Source: Neodiprion pinetum
Taxonomy: Eukaryota; Arthropoda; Insecta; Hymenoptera; Diprionidae
Direction: 5' to 3'
DNA: 64,000 bases
NCBI RefSeq assembly: GCF_021155775.2
Contig: NC_060237.1
Span: forward strand, 21,164,970-21,228,969
Positions 25,801-37,961 of this stretch are shown here, in pieces. The stretch's first letter is position 1, and each line of letters begins with the position of its first letter. A program made the position numbers and the translations under genes. A model generated the notes under the pieces. The model saw only the letters and a list, made by a program, of their open reading frames with translations. It did no database searches and had not been told where the DNA came from.

Positions 25801-28800
25801 ATTCCTGGATTGTGAATGAAAGGATAGGACAGAGCAAATGAGTCCGGATAACGTTGGTATCGATTTCTAATTGGCGGACTCCCACGAGTCGATATATGAT
25901 TTCTCGGTGATCTACGCTGTGCAGCGGCAGGGAGTTCCCACGGTGCAGGAGGAGTATGAAGGGGTGGAGTCGGAGCAGGTGGCGTAGCCTCCCGCACTTC
26001 TATTCCGGATACTGTCCCATTCCGAGATATTCGGCGTCGTTTTCTCGACGGAGATTCACTCTACGAAATTCATTGAGAGCGTCTTATTATACACCTACAT
26101 AATGGTACGAATATTTATTAAGATATTGAAATTTTTTAGGTATATCTTAACATGAATCGCATATAACATTGGCTTTATTTCTTACAAGAAATATGGCAAG
26201 TAGAAAGTTTGTGTCATGCGGTCAAACGTTAGAACTGCAATCTGCCTATTGCATTTTTTTTTTTTTATGATCTCAAATGATAATCTAATTGTACATTAAC
26301 AACACTAACCTTTCGGCCATCATCCTGACTGGATTGCCTGTAATAGGTAGGAGAAGGCTGTAGCTGAACGGGGCTTAAAGGCATCTGATTGGTAGCTGTT
26401 AAACATGTAGGTGAAAAAAAATAATCATTCGTTTTATCGAATATAAACCTTTCGATATTGAACTTTCAGTTGGTTTGAATGTAAATTCACGAGATATATT
26501 ATATTGAATACCTTGTGAATTTCTGCGATACTCCATATCTACACTGCTGGCTCCTAGACCTGGGCTCAAATTAATCAGAGGACCTCGCATTGCATTCTCC
26601 TGAAATCCGATTAGTTATTATTAGCATGCCAGTTGTATAGTCTACTCTGCAGACGATGGTATGATTTCACCCCATCTATCAGCAGCGACCGATAAGACTG
26701 CAATGATTACGTACTGCTTCATCAATAGGAAAAAAAAACCATTAGTCAAAGAATTTTATTATGTGCAAGGCATGTTTTCATTAAAAGGTAATCACAATTT
26801 GTAATAATATTTGCAAAACCAGGCCTATCTCACTCAATACCTACCTGACCACAGATATTAATATGCAAAGGAGGCGAAAGAGTCGCAGGGCTTGCAGACT
26901 CTTGTGGAAACAGGGGTAGTGGACCTCTTGGTTGCGGACTATGCTGGGGAGGCGGCTTGTAGCCAACGCTCGATCCACCAACTGCGCCGTGATAAGAAAC
27001 TTCTTTTCCTGTCGGGCCTGATGACGTGGCGACCCCTGGACAATCTCTATGAATGGAAAATAAATTAGGTATTTAATAAAAATTGTTAAACGCAACTTAC
27101 AAGTTAAATCATATAGTTTTAACGAACAGTTTCATTTTATACACCTATTGATAAAACTTTGGCATTGAAACACAACAGTAATGATGCGAATTGAGTCTTT
27201 CTCTAAGAGGAAAAGATGACCGTTTTACCCATAAGAATGAGAAACCAAGTACAATGAAGTAGTCGCATTTTATCTCGTCACATCTTCTCACTTTAGTTAC
27301 TCGAGTGTACTATTAAAGTTCATATGTCAACTTCTGGTTAGGTGCGATCAGCTGCATTGGTATGATTGACCGAATAACCTTTATTCAAGAATCTTTACAT
27401 TGAGCTTTTAATAGAGAATAATAAATTGTAAATTATACGAATATAATTTAATAATAGTAAATGTGTTAACAAACATGAGGTGCCTGATCCAATTTTGCAG
27501 CACTTCATCCGATAAGTTTGAATTACACCACCGCCACCAATTAGTTCTACGTATTGTACTCACTGTGAAAAACAGTTTATAAACCAAAAATATACTTCAC
27601 AAAAAAACTTTTATGTAAAGGTACATGCCAAACAAGATAACTATAATAACATATTACATTACATAAAACGAAGATCTTTTAGAGATCAAGAAACCAATAA
27701 ATAAGAATGTGAAATATGAGTGTTGCAAAATTCATTCTTTGTAATATACAACATATTTACAAAGTACGTAGCCAATCAATATACGGAAATTACATACGCT
27801 TTTTAGTCGGGCAATGATGATTTAGATGTAATAAATATGCATGTTAATATTTTGAATAAATAATCCAAAAGCTGTGATCTAGTTTTATGATGCGGTGAAT
27901 ATCGTAAGTAATAAATATGTGTCTTTCAATACTGTTTTGAAGTAAATCATTTTACTAGTTCATTACTTTTGGAGCAAAGATTTTTCAGGTAAAAGAGTAA
28001 TTCATAATAATATTTTTTTATTTTTTATAGATTTGGATGAAATTTGATTCACATAAATTTTGGGCTGGATGCAAATATAAATGTGTACTACGTGAAATTC
28101 AAACAATGAAATTTTATGTGTAATAAAATTATTCTGCAATGTGCCAGTAACGGTAGAAAAATTGAAGTCCACACTTAAGAGGCTAAGGTCAGAATGCGGA
28201 AACATCAACCTAAAATTTATACACACAAAAATCAACAATTGATCTAAGCTGACCGAACTCTATCATACAAACCCACTAATTTTAAAAACTGATAATTGGA
28301 TTTTCGATTTGGCTGAAATTAGACAGCTGTAGCAGGTGCAAGTAAACAGTCGTAATCTGTTCATTAAATTTCGCGCATTCGACTTCTGATTTCAGCACGT
28401 TTACATGTACACAAAAACTTTTAGTAACTGATATTTTGGTGACACGAATTTTAAAAATATCTGGAATATAATCTTTATTTATATAAATCCTAAAAAAAAA
28501 CTTTCACTAACAATAAATCTAACATCGTGATTGAGGGTCAGAAAAGGAAGAAAGAAACTATTGTCAAGCCAGCTACGAGGACAACTATCATCCGACTACC
28601 AGTTTCCTTTATAGGATGATTTCGCCAATAAGTGAACATGGCCAACGAATGAGCTCTTCGATACAATTCATACGATAAGTATACCGTTCATTCGTTGGTG
28701 TTTATCGTAGCATATATGTTCCAGCTTGGCTTCGTCATTCTATATCAAGGTAATTGAGAATTTACTGAAAATAGTTATGCACAACGAATTATCTAATAAA

Positions 28801-29510
28801 GACAGCAAGTACATAGTTGATATATATGCATCAGAAGTTCACGTTATAAACAAATAAACTTGTTCGTCATTGTTTTAACCGCAAAGCCAGGCAGCTGCTA
28901 AGCTGTAATTTAGTTAGACAATCTACATCGGTGCCTCGTAGCAAAGAATATACAGGCAAGAAGAGGATAAATAAATTGGAAAAATCGCGCCGTTACATGT
29001 CGAATCCGGTTGAAATTAATTAGCCATTAAAAATATATCAAGACACTTGAGATCCTGATATTGCATAAATTCCCGTTTCTGCGCCGCGTTAATGTTCAAA
29101 CGTCCGATATGGTTTTTTTTTTACCATGTTAAAAATGACTGTCGTCATCGTGAGACCTAGGACAGTCATAGATAATGCAGATCATACATCCAGCCCAATT
29201 TTTTCGTTTCTTTTTTCCTTTTTGATTTGTTTTTTCTTTTCTTTTCTGTCTTTTCTTTTATTGTTTAAAAATCTCCATTATACCCATTATGGAAGCGCGG
29301 AGGTTGAAGATGCCGGTGGGGATATTCCTTGTATTGTTGGTTAAGCTGATTGTGAGCGTGCTGTGGGTGCTGGTTGTGATTGTGCCAGACCCGGTTGTGG
29401 GGCGCAGACCCCCGAGAATGGCCCCCCGGGGGTACCCCACCCCCTACTCCGCCCCTGTAGCGCCCAGGCATGCCCAAACTGCGGTGCTGGTGATTTCCAG
29501 GGACATTCAT
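22874..29510 (-). CDS. RNF38: RNF38/RNF44-type RING-H2 E3 ubiquitin ligase
   Basis: Nine coding exons, in transcript order: 29510-29284, 27046-26845, 26599-26512, 26395-26310, 26060-25461, 24549-24331, 23858-23575, 23386-23080 and 22948-22874, giving 695 residues with consistent phases. The C-terminal RING-H2 is complete: CVVC at 639-642, LPCSHEFHARC, DKWL, and CPIC at 676-679. Upstream, NYEALLSLAERLGEAKPRGL and LPSYKFN are RNF38/RNF44 hallmarks, as is the Arg/Lys-rich SPSRKRRRISR segment. The middle is Pro-, His- and Gly-rich and probably disordered. The RING recruits an E2 to ubiquitinate substrates; substrates are unknown here. The start at 29510 is the first ATG after an in-frame stop, so 5' non-coding exons must lie further right. 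Exon 1 and its junction to exon 2 are the least certain part. RNF38 and RNF44 are vertebrate duplicates, so the symbol is approximate. Confidence 0.88.
25674..25799 (-). repeat. six tandem 21-bp units coding a His/Asn heptapeptide
   Basis: Within exon 5 of the RNF38-like gene the protein repeats a seven-residue unit of the form HNSHHNI/HNTHHNI six times, covering residues about 67-108 counted from 25997. The DNA repeats with a 21-base period and point differences between units. Such in-frame minisatellites often vary in copy number between individuals and species. Confidence 0.8.
27047..29283 (-). other. intron 1 of the RNF38-like gene
   Basis: The donor is GG|GTATAA (29284/29283) and the acceptor is a T-rich tract ending in CATTCATAG at 27047. 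The phases match exactly (two bases plus one), giving ...RFHNG-DCPGV.... A second acceptor, CAG at 27038-27036, would shift the frame relative to this donor. A hairpin lies at 28642-28698, and a minus-strand AATAAA sits just inside the donor at 29257-29262. Confidence 0.6.
28642..28698. repeat. 11-bp perfect inverted repeat with 35-base loop
   Basis: CCAACGAATGA (28642-28652) pairs with TCATTCGTTGG (28688-28698) inside intron 1 of the RNF38-like gene. Partial further pairing extends into the loop. It is shorter and less regular than a typical microRNA precursor. Confidence 0.4.
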
Positions 29511-32500
29511 TTGCTCCGAACGTCGGAGGCTACGACTTCGCGTCTTAGGACTTTAGTTGGAGTTTGGCTGAGATCTGATATACGACTCGGTCGGTATGGC
29601 CAAACCTGAGACGGTGATTCAATTCGCTTTATCCACAGCCAGACGATTTTGAATTTTTTTTTTTTTTGCATTTTTCTTTTCTTACTTTTATTTATCTACC
29701 ATTGTTAAGACAAGGTCGGGAAAAAGGTATATCAAGCTTTCTAAAGACAATGCTCTTGTGTGCGAATTTAAATGTAAACTTGTTTTCACTCTTGGTCAAA
29801 ATTTTGTTTTTCAAAATAACAATGTTTACTCAATATATTGTTGCTATATTAAACATATTGCAGTACAAAAGTATGAAGAACCAAGAGAGTCTATTAGATT
29901 TCTTACTTCTATTTCCACACCAGTGAAATATATTTCGACCATGAGTATAGTTCACAAATATTTGGCTATATCCATCGGCGACTTATGCGGCAATGCCTAA
30001 CAAGATGTGCACAAGATATTCATTCATTTTAAGCAATGAATCCTACCGTTTCATACTATTTTTTGTACAAAGTTATATAAGGAGCAACATTTTATGTAAT
30101 TGTGAAGTATAAACCTGTTTACCAAATGACATTTACCGATTATCGTTTTCTTTTTCAGTTAAACCGGAAATTGAGACATGTTTATAATATAGACCATGTA
30201 GGAGGGAAAAAAAATTCCTGACAAGGTGATGAGTATTTTTACAATGAACGAGGTTTTGAAAAAAAATTATATAAGTGAACACTAAAAGAGCACATCCATT
30301 GGTGAGCTAGTTCCATCTACAGTTAATCAAGCTTCTAAAAACGTGTCTAAGAACCCGCAGTTTTGGTTGTTATATAAATTAGGTAAAAAGAGGCGATAAA
30401 TAAGTTTCCTTGGGAAAGGAAATCCTAAGCTGTATAAACTTTCACAATATCGAAATCAGTACATACAAGAACATTCTCATTAGAAGCTTTGAAAATTCAA
30501 TGATCATGAATACATTGATAAACCAAAAATATTCACCAAATTTTTTAAGGTTTACGAAGACTAGTTATAGTTCTATCATTTTATACCACCCACACATAAA
30601 ACTGTATAAAACTGCCAAACACATCGAACTGTCGTCTACTATACCAATCAAATTTGTGTACAGCCAATAAAGTTAAATAATTTACAAAGCGATTTGATCT
30701 AACTACAAAATGTGTAAATATCTATTCATGCATGCGAGAATAGTTTAAGAATATCTTGTAAATTAGTAAAAGCATACTACATACAAAAATCTTTGTACAA
30801 ATTCCCATTAAAAAGACTACCACCGAGAACTTTGCTAATTTTACAAATGTGACTAGTTTGAATAAAACACCATTTGCAATTTAGAAATAAGAAAAATAAG
30901 TCAGTCGTAAAAATCCATATATATAATTAAATGATATCCGACATGAAATGGTTTGAAAGCTAAATCTATAAATAAGCCATGCAACCTGGTGAAAAATTCT
31001 CAAAATTTTGCATTTTCGAAAAGATTGGAAACAGTCTACGTGATATAATGTCTACTGCGCTGAATTTGCTTGTTTAGGTTATAGTGTGAAAAAATCTTTG
31101 ACCAGTGCACCCGTTAATTGTAATATGCAAAGTATTTCAGCTCAACTCAATCAAACTCTAGTTACATTTGCGAATTCAGCTTTATAAGCAAATCTTTAGC
31201 CTTATAGTAAAAAACATGTCCACAGAATTGTGGTAAAAAATAAACTTGTATCCTTTACAAAAACAGATTACTCCGAATTTCTCAAGATCGTCAACAAATA
31301 ATCTACGTCGACAAATTTCTTTAACTTAAGGTTTGCATTTAGTAAAAAATTTTCAATTCCTGAGAAATGGAAAAAAAAAAAAAAAAAAAAACCTCTATTC
31401 TGGTACTATACGTAGGTGTACGGTATTACTATATGATAGAAATAAGACTCGCGATATTTTATAAAAGAATTTGTGACAAGAGGTGTGTTCGTTCATTTTT
31501 TGTTTCTCCTCGCGCAGACACGATATTTTAGTATAGTATACGTATGCGGAAATGAAATTCAAGGCAAAGATATAAAGGATGAAAATTGCGTCTCGTCAAT
31601 ATTATATCTACCGAAAGTTCAGCTCTTTCATATTATAATTATAGGCATATTGTGTTACATATTCAGAGAAGGAAGAACAAATGCGAAGGGTGATACCACC
31701 TTATGTCCACGTTTCGTAAACTACCGTATCTCGTATCTAGATTATAAAACGCAATGTACATTCTATATATATAGACAATGTCGATCGTCCTTTAAAATGA
31801 CTAATGTTATGCCTTCAACGGAGAATTGGGTGGGGGTTAACTGTATACCTATACGTACGGACTTTGGCATCCCACGCAAGTTAAGTACAATGTACACGTA
31901 CATGCGTAACACCTTTTATAGATGGCTGAAACTTCATGAGACAATAATTGGCGGATATCGTAAAAGTTTTGAAAATATTTCAACCGTCTGACCTATTCTT
32001 ATCGTTACGAACGTGGTATCACTGTAACGGTGTATACGAACGTAGTTATGTGCATAACGTATTGCCTTGATAATACGAGAACAAACTACAACTATCGCCA
32101 GCTTGTTTGGTAAAAAAGCAATTAAACGCTTGGGACCCGTTGCTTTTCCTTCTTGCCAGATACAGCAACCTCCCTTTGGCCGTCAGGAGAAACCAGTTTA
32201 CCTTTAAACTTGCAGTGCAAGACAAAAAGAAGAGGAGACTCTCAAGTTCTGTGGGAAACTTTGCAACATAACGTATAAATTCGGCATTTAAACCAACTGA
32301 CCGTATCAAATGAGTCTGCAGTAGAAAATTGGGACGATTAATTAATACGTAATTCATCGGATTTTGTCCGTTTAACTGTTTACCTGTATTTATTTCTCTT
32401 ACATTTCAATAGATAGAAGATGGACGGCATAAGACGATCCATCGGAGCAATTATTAATCGCCAATGTAGAGGTGTATAATGCAAAGTCTTCGCAGTAATT

Positions 32501-34803
32501 CATCGAATCCGAAGGTTGCAAAACTTGTGAAACGTTTAAACTCTGGATTACATAAAATTAAATGTTTATAAACTTATAATCGTAAGTGCGATTTGGTCGA
32601 ATATAAATCTGACGTAACTTTTTGGTGACGTGAAAATTTCGTTTGAAAATTCATTCGTTGCGCGTTAAAATCAACGGCTATAAGTACATTCATTCGGTAT
32701 AAATCTGGCCGTCGTAGGTATGAATGTATTGCGCTATAAACGTTCGGAACTAAAGGAGATTTTTACGAATTTCGTCCGCCGCGCGGTTGAGTGAAATCGT
32801 TTTCACCGCGGAACACGGTCCGAATTGGGATATCCCTTGACGATTCAAGATTTCGTCGTACGGCACTTACAACACTAGAGAAATCAGTTTTGATCGTTGT
32901 TTCTCAAGTTCGAACCCCCCAATAAAAATGTCTATAATATTCACGCATATAAACGTTCGTGAAATAAACAATATTGTAGGGATATTACTTTAAATATCCA
33001 TTAATTATTTTGAAAACTTAAGCTTTGCGATAATTAAGTGCCTTATAGTTTAGGCATGTGTATTATACCTATATATGTGTGCGCGCACGTGTGTGTGTGT
33101 GTGTGTACAACGAACGTGAAATAAATTGGCCTGGCAGTTGTTAAACTACGAAACGTTGTACAACGAAAAGATCTCGAGTGAACGAAATGGAGCAACTTTT
33201 TTCAAAAGAAAAATTTATTTCTAAAGCATGAATATACGCCGAAGGAGCAGGTGTTCCCCCATCCACGTATAGGTGAGTCAAGGCACCTGGTTTTTTCAGG
33301 AAGTACCCACGTAGAAACGGTACCTTAGACATCGGTACCCCTGCAACACTGCAAGCCTCGGAGTGTCCAAATGTTATAAAAGCAGCGGCGACTTCCAAGT
33401 GGATTTTCTATTGTACCGATTGCGGAGTTTTCAGTTCAAAAACTCGAACCATCAATAATTGTAGAACGATAATAGCAGAGAATGACGGATACGAAACGGC
33501 AAAAACTATCTATGTGTAAGCTGAAACGTTGTTTACACACCTTTGTTCACATGGTCAATATTTTATAGGTAGGTACCGTACGTATCTACGTACGGCACGT
33601 CGATGCAAACCCGTTGCTGCTTTCCATTGCGTTCGGCAACGTAAAATTATTAAAACAACCGCACTACAGTGCGAAAAGGGTGGGGAGGAGGCATAATTTA
33701 GACAATGCAGCTTCGCATGCAAGGCCCAACTTTATTTGCAGTATTAAACGAGGAAAAATTTTATCATAATAATTCCGAATGCGTGTGTATGATATATATG
33801 AAGGAAAGAAAAACATCGAAGCGGATAACTGTATGTACGTGATACCGTTGAAAATAACGTAATCTACCTTTTTTTTTTTTTTTTTTTAAACAATGTGACG
33901 TATAAAAGAAAAAGTTTCTATTACCCATCCTGCGGTTTCTCACGTATATTCTTCGAATAAAATGAGAAGAAATTTCCTTCTCCGAGTGATTAACCGAGAA
34001 TGAAGATTACGAAATTGGGAACGAAACTTTCTTCGTTTATAACGAGAGATTCGTTGTTTACTCATCAGGCGTGACATCGACGCGGATACGTATACGAGGA
34101 CACGTTTAGAGATAAGCACACGTTTCGCCCCCGAAGCGAAATATACGCCGGAAAACAAACAAAAGGTGAATAAGAAGTACGTCGGGGAGCATAGAAATAC
34201 CAAGGTAGGGTATATAAATTTATCCTTATACCGAGATCGAGTTTCGTAGTTGTGAAAAGAAACCCTTTTTCCGGCGAACAACACTTTTCAATGTCAGCAT
34301 CGCGTGCGTTGGTTATCATACATGTGCATGCACACGTAGATAAATACGTATGTACGAATACGACGGTTAACTCTCCGCGAACGTAGATAGGTGTGTAGGT
34401 GTATATCGATTCGGACAAAACATTTGCGGGCGAGTCCTTCTCGCCAAGCAGCACACGACGAGGTTCCATCGTCCATACGCACTTGGCGTAGCGGCTAGTA
34501 TAGTAGTCAAGTCCGCCTTCTACAAGTCACATTATCTATATCCTATTCGTGTGTATGTACGTTCGCCATTACCATACGGGTTAGGAGAAAAAAAAAAAAA
34601 AAAATATGTGGAAAAATGATGAAAAATAAATAAATGCGAGACAAGTAAATAAACAAACGATGTACCGTATAGCGAAGCAATCCCGCGTCTGCGCCATGAT
34701 GTATGGAAGGTCGGAGAAGAAGATGACGATGATGATAAAACAACGTAAATAATACCACACGAAACTACGACACACAGGCCCGCATCCACGGGCAGCGCGC
34801 GGC
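29511..34803 (-). other. presumed 5' intron/leader region of the RNF38-like gene
   Basis: No coding exon recognised. It contains a poly(A) run near 31371-31391, a (GT)n microsatellite near 33089-33106 and GC-richer segments near 32700-32860. If the initiator at 34805-34810 belongs to the RNF38-like gene, most of this is its first intron. A 172-codon plus-strand frame at 31473-31991 opens with GTG and matches nothing I know. Confidence 0.35.
33089..33106. repeat. (GT)n microsatellite
   Basis: A short GT dinucleotide run preceded by an alternating GCGCGCAC stretch, together a purine-pyrimidine alternating tract. Confidence 0.8.
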
Positions 34804-34804
34804 C

Positions 34805-34810
34805 GACTGA
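34805..34810 (-). promoter_or_regulatory. candidate initiator (TCAGTC), possibly RNF38-like gene start
   Basis: The minus strand reads TTTCAGTCGGCCGC, an exact TCAKTY initiator with +1 A at 34808, in the most GC/CpG-rich part of this flank. A GGGCC at +28 is a four-of-five match to a downstream promoter element. It would require a large 5' intron to reach the first coding exon at 29510. Assignment to the RNF38-like gene is inference from strand and position. Confidence 0.3.
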
Positions 34811-37031
34811 AACGAAATACGACTGCTAGACGGGGAAGGGGGAGTGGCCGGGGGTGGGCGGTAGGGTGGAGGGGGGAGAGAAAGGGGGTGGGGCGTCAGG
34901 GGCGTCCGCAGACCCAAGACGGGCCCTTACCCCACGTCCATTGGGCTTAATATTTTGAGCAATGCCTGGCAAAGAGGGCGGGAGATAGAGGGGGATAAAC
35001 GAGGGAACTGCAGAAGGAAGGAGGGAGAGAAATATATGGGCACCGATCGAGAACCCTCGTGCGATCGAGGGAGCCAGCGCCGACGGCAAGCCGTAGTCCA
35101 TATCCATGGCCGTAGCCACGGGGCCACAGACGACGGAATGTGTGTAAAAGAAAAAGGCAGGAGCGTGACGCCAAAATTTCTCTCCAAGGGTTTAACGGTA
35201 TACGCGGAATTGATAATATTTAACGGGTTTTTAGGCTGCCTGCTTGCGACGATACACGATGCATTTGTGCGTATAGGTGTGCTCATCTAATCTGGCATCT
35301 GGGTGTGCTATCTCTTCGAGATCGTAGGGTAAACTCTGCACTTAAGGCTACACTGTGAATGCTTAACAACTTATGACTCACGACAATGCAGTCATCCACA
35401 TATATGTATTACAATGCAACAAAGGAACGTTATGGCTGTAATATGCATTCGTAACAGTCGATGTTTCCAAAGGTTGCACACTTTTTTTTGAGAAGATTTT
35501 TAAGACTGGACGATACTATAAACGTACTGATCAACGCTCTGCGGTTGTTTTATTATTGCTTCTACCAATACCGTTATTATCGTAATTATTACTATTAATG
35601 TTGAGCATTGTACGTGTATTGTTATGTACGATGTGTTTACGGTCAAGGTGCACTTATAATAACGAGCAATCGTCGAACAACTTGCAAAGCTTCACATTTC
35701 GCCAGAATTTTTACTTCAAATTTATTGGCACAGATGGTCAAAGATTTTACCATAATTGTGTGAACTATCGGAATACAGCTGAACTTAAATATACAAATCA
35801 CAGTGACAGGTTCTTTTTTTTAGTAGGGTGCATTTTAGTTACGTGCGATAGTTTCGAAGCTATTGCACTGCGGCGATTAGTGCGACCGTCGGAAAATCCA
35901 GGGATTACTAAACAAAAAAAGAACAGAAGTGAATGGAGCTGCAGTCACTCGTAGGGTGTTAATCACATGTACGGGATTCGCAAGGCATTGAAAATTATGA
36001 ACGTCGAAGAAAATTACGCCGCCTAGGTATAAAGCGTGCGAATTAATATTAACAGCTGACACTGGGAGAAATATAAATGATCTTTGAGTTGTTCCAGCAT
36101 ATCAAAGGATTCCTAGAAAAATTATTTCTGGGTGGGGAGGGCGTGCTTCGTGTTTTATTTTTTCTAAATTGAATAGCACTACTAGAACAACAATGCAAAA
36201 GCATTACGTTCAATAGATTTAAATAGCCGTACTCTCTATCTTGCATATTCACATCGTGAAACGAGTGCCAAGTTTTCGAAAGAAATAAAATGCTACGTGA
36301 TACGCGGTATCCGAGTTGCTTCGGTGTTGCAACACAAACGGATTTCTTTCGCCAGTCTTTTTTTTCAACCCATATCTTGTACCCTAAGGTTGGACATTTA
36401 ACCGATCACATGGAGAATAAACTCGGGGAGGCACGTATGTGTTGGGTTTGTATACATACACGTATGCATGGAGAGGAGAGACTCCCGCATAGAATTTAGT
36501 GAGAACATAACCTATTATACGAAGATTGAAATCTATATGCGTAAATAAACAAGTGCCGAAGTACGAAAAACTGAAACCAGTTGTAACGATATAAAAAGCG
36601 AAAGAGAGTCCAGATGCAGGCACGGTTTTAATTTCACACGAAGCATTGTGTAATCGTTGAGACGAAACTTTTTCAGCCGAGTGTACATCCTCTATTTGTC
36701 AAGCACTTATCAAAATCAGGGGGAGAGACTGGGGGACAAATACAATGAAAACGGACAAAGGAGGCAGTTAACCAGCAGGAAAAAATCACGCCCAACACCA
36801 GAGAAGCTTGCATTATCTACAGAAGCAGAAAAGACGATAGAAATTTCATCGCACCAGGGTGAAATCCTACCTTTTATCGGGTTTCAGAGCGATGTCATAG
36901 TCGAAACGCTGGGCGAAACCGTCATTTGGTGATGGCTGCAAATCGCCACTACCCACTCGGGGTCGCTCGCGTCGCCGTGTTCGGCCTCCGTCGCCCGTCG
37001 ACCAATCGAAACCCGTCAAATCCTGGATCGT
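34811..37031. other. CpG-richer intergenic region between RNF38-like and PNRC-like starts
   Basis: This segment is locally G/C-rich, with a G-rich plus strand at 34830-34930. Frames of 60-119 codons occur on both strands, overlap one another, and probably reflect fewer stop codons in GC-rich DNA. A divergent promoter region is the most economical reading. Confidence 0.4.
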
Positions 37032-37061
37032 TATAAACAAAGCTAATTTATTTAGTCATTC
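37032..37061 (+). promoter_or_regulatory. TATA + Inr core promoter of the PNRC-like gene
   Basis: TATAAA at 37032-37037 is followed by TCATTC at 37056-37061, an exact TCAKTY initiator with +1 A at 37058. The TATA box thus starts 26 bases upstream of the start, standard spacing. A CCAAT sequence lies just upstream near 37000. The promoter points at the PNRC-like gene, whose ATG is about 900 bases downstream. Confidence 0.6.
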
Positions 37062-37133
37062 GGGGTTCCACTAGAGAGTTCGGAGTATCTTTGCGTCGCA
37101 GAAAATTTCAAAAACCTCGAAGGTCTTCCTTCG

Positions 37134-37337
37134 ATGTTAAATATCCCATTGGGTATTTGGAAAGAAGCGATTTTTTGTCGACGACGGAGATTTACGAAAT
37201 TGATCGAACGTCGAGACGCGCGATTCGTTGAAAATCGTCACGTGTCGAGCCAGGAGGACGTCGATAGGTCGAGAAAGTGGGGTTACCGCCTGGTAATCCG
37301 TGACGCAGGGCAGAAGTTCGTCACAAAGGCGAAGTAG
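37134..37337 (+). CDS. 67-codon upstream reading frame in the PNRC-like leader
   Basis: An ATG at 37134, about 76 bases after the predicted start site, opens a 67-codon frame rich in Arg and Lys that ends well before the PNRC-like ATG. If the leader is unspliced this is the first sizeable uORF and would reduce translation of the main frame. I recognise no domain. It may have no protein function. Confidence 0.3.
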   Translation: MLNIPLGIWKEAIFCRRRRFTKLIERRDARFVENRHVSSQEDVDRSRKWGYRLVIRDAGQKFVTKAK

Positions 37338-37961
37338 AACACTAGGAGAGGTGTAGCGAGCGCGTGTATGTGTACGGTCAGAGAGTGGACCAGGCGTACG
37401 ATAACCGGAGTATAATTTGATCAGTGTATATAGAGATTATTGTCACATTTGCGTGTCACCGTGCGAAATAATCTAAGAGTATAGATACGGAAAGACCTCG
37501 TAGTGGTTTGGTGAAATTCGAAAAAGCATTAAGATCGACCTGGAAGGCTGTTTAGTGTTTGGAGGAGGAGAGAGAAAAGAAAACAAAAAAAAACAAACAG
37601 CGTATCGCCATCTTGTATTTCCAGCTGCGGAAGAATCTCTCTCTGTGAAAATTAGTCAGTTTTCAGGGTGTATATCACGCGCGGTGCTAGAAGATCGCCG
37701 AATGAGGCGAACTCTGTGTGGACGATTATCAAGGACAAAGAAGCTAACCGACAAGAGGTAGCACAACGCGAATCGAAGGTGATTCTCGCGATTCCGAGAG
37801 TCCCTCCCCCCTGCCACTCCCCCCAACCCTGATACGCCGTATTGCGCAGTTAGTAGAGCGAGTGTTCTAGTGTCAAGCGTGTAAATTTTGTCGATATTAT
37901 TTTTAAGTCTTCGGACGTTTTGCAAAAATCCCCCTAAAAAGAAATTCCATTACAATACCTG

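Noticed and set aside
29289..29609. Plus-strand frames of 61-106 codons
   Set aside because: They are antisense shadows of the His/Gly-rich first coding exon of the RNF38-like gene.
31473..31991. 172-codon plus-strand frame
   Set aside because: Long for AT-rich DNA but opens with GTG, has no recognisable domain, and its composition (Tyr/Ile/Phe-rich) looks non-coding. Conservation would be needed to revive it.
33373..33436. TATAAAAG followed by TCAGTT as a plus-strand core promoter
   Set aside because: The spacing is about 56 bases instead of about 26-31, and no gene follows on the plus strand.
33940..35290. Several overlapping 60-134-codon frames on both strands
   Set aside because: They overlap each other in different phases in GC-richer DNA near a presumed promoter and match no family.
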